A stretch of DNA of 21,355 nt from JBHENW01 sp046261875. GTDB lineage: Bacteria; Acidobacteriota; Thermoanaerobaculia; UBA5066; Gp7-AA6. Positions 15,780-21,355 of this stretch are shown one piece after another (position 1 is the first letter of the stretch; every line of letters begins with the position of its first letter). The translations under genes and the position numbers were made by a program. The stretch covers positions 1 through 21,355 of the forward strand of contig JBHENW010000115.1 in assembly GCA_046261875.1 (NCBI GenBank), in the 5' to 3' direction. The notes under the pieces are model-generated. The model saw only the letters and a program-made list of their open reading frames with translations. It did no database searches and was not told the origin of the DNA.

Positions 15780-16445
15780 TCAGCCTTCGAGGACGGCGTA
15801 GGCCCGGACGGGAAAACTTCCGGCGCCCCGGAACGGCGCGGGCGCGCAATGGAACCGGAATCCGGACCCGGGCAACGCCTCGAGGTTGCAAAGATGCTCG
15901 ACGATCGGGATCCCGGCGGAGAGCAGCAGCGTATGCGCGGGCCGCGCGCCGTCGCGCGTGTCGTCGATGTTGAGCGTGTCGATCCCCACGAGGGCTGCGC
16001 CGCGATCCACGAGGAGCTGCGAAGCGCCCCGGTCGAGGTACGGATGCCCCTCCCCGTACGCTTCCGTGGCCCAGTGGCGGGACCACCCGGTGCGCACGAG
16101 GACGGCGCGGCCCGACAGCTCCCCTTCTCCGAAGATCTCCGGGCCGAGCGCGCGCCCGGCGCGTTCGCGCGCTTCGACCACGATCCCGGGGAGGTCGGCG
16201 AGCCGCTCGAGGGGCAGCCCGGCGATGTCCGCGCCCTCCTCGAGGCGGTGGAAGGGCGCGTCCAGGTACGTACCCGTGTTCGTGATCATCTCGATGCGTC
16301 CGATCTGGAAGCTCGTGCCGGGCCCATACCGCGATTTCGACTCTTCCCGGCTCAGGTAGTCGGTGACTTTTGGACCGGGCAAGCCGGGGTAGGTGATCAT
16401 TCCCGCGGCAATCGGGTGGCTCACGTCCACGAGGCGGCGAACCAT
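15780..16445 (-). CDS. Cyclase / kynurenine-formamidase-like hydrolase with variant metal motif
   Basis: Member of the cyclase (KynB-like) family, 221 residues; the best known members hydrolyse N-formylkynurenine. It shows the family opening (LVDVSHPIAAGMITYPGLPG) and the conserved late segment IDTLNIDDTRDGARPAHTLLL..IVEHLCNL. The usual metal motif HxGTHxDxPxH reads NTGTYLDAPFH here, so the first two histidines are N56 and Y60, while D62 and H66 are kept. Such N/Y forms occur in a sub-branch of the family whose substrate is not known to me, so the kynB name is not used. ATG 16445 shares one base with the preceding stop (TGATG). It is the last gene of the overlapping unit. The protein appears cytoplasmic, with no signal peptide. 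Confidence 0.85.
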   Translation of the reverse strand: MVRRLVDVSHPIAAGMITYPGLPGPKVTDYLSREESKSRYGPGTSFQIGRIEMITNTGTYLDAPFHRLEEGADIAGLPLERLADLPGIVVEARERAGRALGPEIFGEGELSGRAVLVRTGWSRHWATEAYGEGHPYLDRGASQLLVDRGAALVGIDTLNIDDTRDGARPAHTLLLSAGIPIVEHLCNLEALPGSGFRFHCAPAPFRGAGSFPVRAYAVLEG

Positions 16446-17227
16446 CAGGAATTCCCCGGGGCGGAAAGCCGCCGCGCCATCGCGACCGCGCGCGCGGGGC
16501 AGGCTCCCCGCAGCTCGGCCGAGGAGTCGAGGGACGCCGGGAGCCCGCTGCGCGGCACCTCCCGGAAGCCCAGGCGGGGAAAGAACTCCGACGCCGTCTC
16601 CGTCAGGAGGAACACGTCGGTCGGTCCGCGCTCTGCCGCGAGCGCCAGTGCCGCTCCGGCGAGTCGCAACCCCAGGCCGCGGCCGCGCAGCTCCGGATCC
16701 ACGGCCACGGAGCGGAGCAGCGCGTCCTGTCCATAGATCTCGAGCACGGCGCTCCCGACGAGGCGGCCGCCTTCCCGGGCCGCCAGGGCGGTGTCGAGAT
16801 GGTCCTCCACCCCCGCGATGGGAAGCTTGCTTTTCTCGAGCAGCCGTAACAGCGCCGGCAGCTCTTCCCGGCGCAACGGACCGATTTCGACGGCGCCCGC
16901 CGGGCGCCCGTTCGCGAGCGCCGCGATCTCCGATCGGAGGACCTCCTTCGCGCCTTCAGGGCCCGCCAGCCGGAGCATCGCGCGCGAAAACGGCGCTTCC
17001 AGGGTGAGCGCGAAGTGGAGAAACGGACAGCAGCGCGCCTCCAGCGCCATCCACTCGGCGGCGTCCCCGAGCGACTCGGGCTCGGCCGGGATGACGACCG
17101 CGAATCCGTCCGGCAGCTCCTCCACCCCGACGGATCGCGCGGCGAGCTTGGAAGCCAGCTCCGCGTGGCGCCGGCCTTCCTCGGGGTTCAGCGCGTCGAG
17201 GCGGCAGGCCAGGGGCGAGGCGCTCAT
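16445..17227 (-). CDS. arsN2: ArsN2-like GNAT acetyltransferase fused to an N-terminal Cys-Cys domain
   Basis: A 260-residue two-part protein. Residues about 10-100 form a small domain with E64, A-R and C66-C67 in EARCCPFLHF, then LRLAGPEGAKEVL. This resembles short stand-alone proteins I associate with arsenic and mercury resistance loci. Residues about 113-255 are a GNAT acetyltransferase: LEKSKLPIAGVEDHLD, YGQDALLRSVAVDPE, the acetyl-CoA loop RGRGLG (181-186), FLLTETASEFFPRLGF and the late ACPARAVAM. That order matches ArsN2, a family named from arsenic operons; the related ArsN1 acetylates amino-acid antibiotics of the arsinothricin/phosphinothricin type. The real acceptor here is unknown. 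The ATG at 17227 overlaps the DinB gene stop (ATGA) and the stop overlaps the cyclase start. No arsenate reductase or ArsR is present. Confidence 0.78.
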   Translation of the reverse strand: MSASPLACRLDALNPEEGRRHAELASKLAARSVGVEELPDGFAVVIPAEPESLGDAAEWMALEARCCPFLHFALTLEAPFSRAMLRLAGPEGAKEVLRSEIAALANGRPAGAVEIGPLRREELPALLRLLEKSKLPIAGVEDHLDTALAAREGGRLVGSAVLEIYGQDALLRSVAVDPELRGRGLGLRLAGAALALAAERGPTDVFLLTETASEFFPRLGFREVPRSGLPASLDSSAELRGACPARAVAMARRLSAPGNS

Positions 17228-17733
17228 GCCCGTCCGCCGCCCAGCCGCTTGAGAATCTGGATCTGACCCGTGTGGTAGAGGTCATGCGCCGCGACGCCGT
17301 AGATCAGCCGTCGGTTCGTGTGCCGGCTCCCGGCCTCGCGAACGTGCAGGCGTTCGGTGGGAAAGGACTCCACCGTCTCCCGCAGCCGCCGGTGCTCCCC
17401 CGCCAGGACGGCAAGATCCGCGCGCCAGGCCTTCTCGTTGGGACGCGATTTTTCCGGGCGCGCGAACCAGTTGCTCCCTTCGACGGCGAACTGCCCCTTC
17501 CCCGCGCCGGTGAGCCGACGCCGGACCGCGTACTTCCAGTACGCGGCGTGGAGGGCGAGCTCCCAGATGTTGTGGCGGCCAGGCGCCGGCCGCCAGGCGG
17601 CCCCTTTCGCGCGGACCCCGCGCAGCGCGCCCCGGAGGTTCGGCCCGTGCCAGGCCGCCTTCTCGTAGGCCTCGTCGATCAGGTCCAGGAGCAGCGCGAG
17701 CTCCCCGCGGCCCGAATCGTGCGCGGGGCTCAC
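17224..17733 (-). CDS. DinB-fold putative metalloprotein
   Basis: A 169-residue four-helix DinB/DinB_2-type protein. The likely metal triad is H62 (in WELALHAAYWKY), H150 and H154 (in AAHDLYHTGQIQILKR), the typical H..HxxxH arrangement. Some DinB-fold enzymes are thiol-dependent transferases using mycothiol or bacillithiol; most are uncharacterised, so no reaction is assigned. The start, GTG 17733, is chosen because it overlaps the exporter's TGA as GTGA and is in frame with the conserved sequence; there is no ATG. The neighbours (exporter upstream, acetyltransferase downstream) suggest a part in modifying or clearing a small molecule. Confidence 0.8.
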   Translation of the reverse strand: MSPAHDSGRGELALLLDLIDEAYEKAAWHGPNLRGALRGVRAKGAAWRPAPGRHNIWELALHAAYWKYAVRRRLTGAGKGQFAVEGSNWFARPEKSRPNEKAWRADLAVLAGEHRRLRETVESFPTERLHVREAGSRHTNRRLIYGVAAHDLYHTGQIQILKRLGGGRA

Positions 17734-18668
17734 GCGGCCTCGCGCCTGGGGCGCGCGGACTCCGAACGTTCGCCGCCCGCCTGGATGATCAGCGCGACGG
17801 AGCCGACGATGACCGCCGCCGCGACCGCCATGCGCGCCGTCAGCGACTCGCCGGCGAACGCCCATCCGAGAAGCACGGCGACGACCGGATTGACGTAGGC
17901 GTACGTCGCGGCGCGGGCGGGGGTTGCGACGCGCAGGATCCAGAGATAGGCCGTGAAGCCCACGAGCGATCCGAACGAGATGAGGTAGAGCAAAGCGAGA
18001 AACGAGCGTGCCGAAACCGCCGCCGGGTCGAATCCCGCGAACTCGCCGCGCACGAGACTCGCCACGAGCAGGAGCGCCCCGCCGCCCAGCAGCGTGAGCG
18101 CCGTCGCCATCACCGGCGACTCGGGCATCCGCGCACCGCGGGAGAGCAGGGAGCCGACCGCCCAACAGAAGGCGCCGACGACGAGGACCAGAGCCGCCGT
18201 CGGATCCACGCGGCCGCCCCCGAGGAGCTTTCCGGGCCCGATCAGGACCGCGACGCCGAGCAGGCCGAGTACGAGACCGATCATCACCGTGCCGCGGGGA
18301 CGCTCCCGGCGGCGCATACCGTCGAGCAGCACGAAGAGCATCGGCTCGATCGCGACGAGAAGCGCCGCGACGCCCGAGGGCACGTACTGCTGCGCCCAGA
18401 CCACGGCGCCGTTGCCGCCCAGGAAAAGCAGCCCGCCCACGACGATCGCGGGACGCCACTGCGCGCCGCCGGGCGCCGGGGTCCCGCGGAAACGCGCCCA
18501 TCCGTACAGGAGAGCGCCGGCGGCCAGGAAACGCGCCGCGGCCATCAGGAAGGGCGGAAGCGTGTCGAGCGCGAAGTGGATCGCGAGATACGTCGACCCC
18601 CAGATGACGTAGACGGCCGCGAAGGCCGCGTAAACCCGGGAGCGAGCCGGGGGCGCCGTCTCAGCCAT
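17730..18668 (-). CDS. EamA-family drug/metabolite (DMT) exporter
   Basis: Inner-membrane transporter with two EamA repeats and about ten hydrophobic helices, 312 residues. Many relatives export amino acids or other small metabolites. Family marks are VYVIWGSTYLAIHFALDTLPPFLMAAARFL near the N-terminus, WAQQYVPSGVAALLVAIEPMLFVLLD at the end of the first repeat, and ATPARAATYAYVNPVVAVLLGWAFAGESLT in the second. The start ATG 18668 has AAGGAG 6 nt upstream; a possible upstream ATG would add eight residues but lacks this support. The gene overlaps the Lrp regulator by 8 bp and the DinB gene by 4 bp. An Lrp-type regulator directly in front is the classic arrangement for an amino-acid exporter under effector control. 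Confidence 0.9.
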   Translation of the reverse strand: MAETAPPARSRVYAAFAAVYVIWGSTYLAIHFALDTLPPFLMAAARFLAAGALLYGWARFRGTPAPGGAQWRPAIVVGGLLFLGGNGAVVWAQQYVPSGVAALLVAIEPMLFVLLDGMRRRERPRGTVMIGLVLGLLGVAVLIGPGKLLGGGRVDPTAALVLVVGAFCWAVGSLLSRGARMPESPVMATALTLLGGGALLLVASLVRGEFAGFDPAAVSARSFLALLYLISFGSLVGFTAYLWILRVATPARAATYAYVNPVVAVLLGWAFAGESLTARMAVAAAVIVGSVALIIQAGGERSESARPRREAA

Positions 18669-19149
18669 GGGCGGCTCCTTCCCGCTTCTCATCCGAATCC
18701 GGCAGAGGGAGCGTGCCGGTTTCTTTCACCGTCTCCAAGACGATCGTCGTGCGCGTCGAGGTGATCGTGGAAATGTGTCCGAGCTTCTCGCGCAGGAGCC
18801 GGCCGAGCGCGTCGGTGTCCGCCGCGCGCACCTTGATGAGGAAGCAGTCCTCGCCCGCCACTTGATGGACCTCGAGGATCTCGGGGATGGCGGCCAGCTT
18901 TTCGGCGGTCTCGACACTTCCCCCGCGCTCGTTGGACCGCACGAACATGAAACACAGCAAACCCAGCCCGAGGTTGCGCGGGTCGGTGCGGATCGTGTAA
19001 CCCCCGATCGTCCCGCGCTCCTCGAGCTTGCGGATTCGCTCGTACACGCCCGAGGGGGCCAGGCCCACCTGGCGGGCAATCTCGGCGTTCGACGTCCTGG
19101 CGTTTTCCTGAAGGATCGTCAGGATTTTTGCGTCAACTCGGTCGATCAT
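18661..19149 (-). CDS. Lrp/AsnC family transcriptional regulator
   Basis: DNA-binding regulator of 162 residues. Residues 1-60 are the winged helix-turn-helix (DAKILTILQENARTSNAEIARQVGLAPSGVYERIRKLEERG..GGYT). Residues about 68-145 are the RAM/AsnC ligand-binding domain, with VHQVAGEDCFLIKVRA and STRTTIVLETVKET. Members usually sense amino acids and often control an adjacent transporter and their own gene. The C-terminal 15 residues are polar and extend past the domain. It is first in a five-gene overlapping unit. The start ATG 19149 sits exactly where family members begin but has no Shine-Dalgarno; a promoter-like pair and an inverted repeat over the ATG point to a leaderless, self-controlled transcript. 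Confidence 0.93.
   Translation of the reverse strand: MIDRVDAKILTILQENARTSNAEIARQVGLAPSGVYERIRKLEERGTIGGYTIRTDPRNLGLGLLCFMFVRSNERGGSVETAEKLAAIPEILEVHQVAGEDCFLIKVRAADTDALGRLLREKLGHISTITSTRTTIVLETVKETGTLPLPDSDEKREGAAHG
18675..18680 (-). promoter_or_regulatory. Shine-Dalgarno choosing the EamA start
   Basis: AAGGAG on the minus strand, 6 nt before ATG 18668 and inside the end of the Lrp coding sequence. It favours MAETAPP as the N-terminus. Confidence 0.65.
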
Positions 19150-19176
19150 TCTGAATATATCTTATTTATCAGAATG
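19147..19176. promoter_or_regulatory. Perfect inverted repeat over the Lrp start codon, likely operator
   Basis: CATTCTGA (19147-19154) and TCAGAATG (19169-19176) are exact inverted copies around a 14-base spacer that is all A/T except one C. The left arm contains the start codon of the regulator gene. AT-rich palindromic sites with an A/T centre are typical of Lrp-family binding, so autoregulation is the simplest reading. It is the most AT-rich stretch seen in the window. Confidence 0.65.
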
Positions 19177-19187
19177 TTTCTTTGCAA
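19159..19187 (-). promoter_or_regulatory. Putative sigma-70-type promoter of the Lrp-led operon
   Basis: On the minus strand TTGCAA (19182-19187) and TAAGAT (19159-19164) lie 17 bp apart, each matching four of six consensus bases. The -10 box ends 9 nt before the ATG at 19149, so transcription would start at or within a few bases of the start codon. It overlaps the inverted repeat. An alternative -10, TATATT, is a better match but lies too close to the ATG. Confidence 0.45.
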
Positions 19188-19233
19188 GAGGAACAAGTCT
19201 CGAGCTCGCCGCCGAGTCGCCACAGCGCAGAAC

Positions 19234-19247
19234 CGGCCCGAAGGCCG
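19234..19247 (-). terminator. Weak hairpin after metH
   Basis: On the minus strand CGGCC-TTCG-GGCCG is a 5-bp GC stem closed by a stable UUCG-type tetraloop, starting 5 nt past the metH stop. No T-tract follows, so termination by this element alone is doubtful. The rest of the 103-bp gap to the Lrp start holds only that gene's promoter. Confidence 0.3.
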
Positions 19248-19252
19248 CCCCG

Positions 19253-21355
<2,103 letters not shown>

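Noticed and set aside
15780..17227. Arsenic resistance operon
   Set aside because: Only the acetyltransferase resembles an arsenic-associated protein. No ArsR, arsenate reductase, ArsB/Acr3 or ArsA is present.

Overview
The window is a GC-rich bacterial chromosome segment, densely packed with genes on both strands. Many starts are GTG or TTG and many gene junctions are 1-11 bp overlaps. The mix is typical of Acidobacteriota, possibly Thermoanaerobaculia-like: exported M28 peptidases, a DPP III-like M49 lipoprotein, a large exported PIG-L protein, an egtB/egtD pair and a cobalamin-dependent MetH. That assignment is an inference from gene content, because the window contains no rRNA or other marker gene.

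Layout. (1) 1-5707, minus strand: a run transcribed towards the left edge, egtB, egtD, an M28 peptidase, then a second M28 peptidase cut by the window edge. EgtD trimethylates histidine to hercynine and EgtB joins it to a thiol, so these two supply the core of ergothioneine synthesis. The peptidases are both exported. (2) 5753-14434, plus strand, divergent from egtB across 45 bp: an M49-type lipoprotein peptidase, a short very basic protein with a hydrophobic C-terminus, a secreted PIG-L deacetylase with extra domains, and a complete ABC importer (lipoprotein binding protein, ATPase, fused double permease) whose genes overlap one another. (3) 14442-15731, minus: a secreted PQQ-type sugar dehydrogenase, convergent with the permease with 7 bp between stops. 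(4) 15780-19149, minus: a tight five-gene unit in which every junction overlaps. In transcription order it is an Lrp/AsnC regulator, EamA/DMT exporter, DinB-fold protein, ArsN2-like acetyltransferase with an added Cys-Cys domain, and cyclase/kynurenine-formamidase-like hydrolase. A perfect 8-bp inverted repeat in an AT-rich island lies over the regulator's start codon. (5) 19253-21355, minus: the C-terminal 700 residues of MetH, whose start is beyond the right edge.

Functionally the left and centre look like extracellular peptide and conjugate breakdown with a dedicated importer, plus thiol redox protection. The most promising uncharacterised system is the Lrp-led five-gene unit, which reads like a sensor, exporter and modifying-enzyme module for an amino-acid-like compound. 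No tRNA, rRNA, CRISPR array, insertion sequence or phage gene was seen. No gap between genes exceeds about 105 bp.
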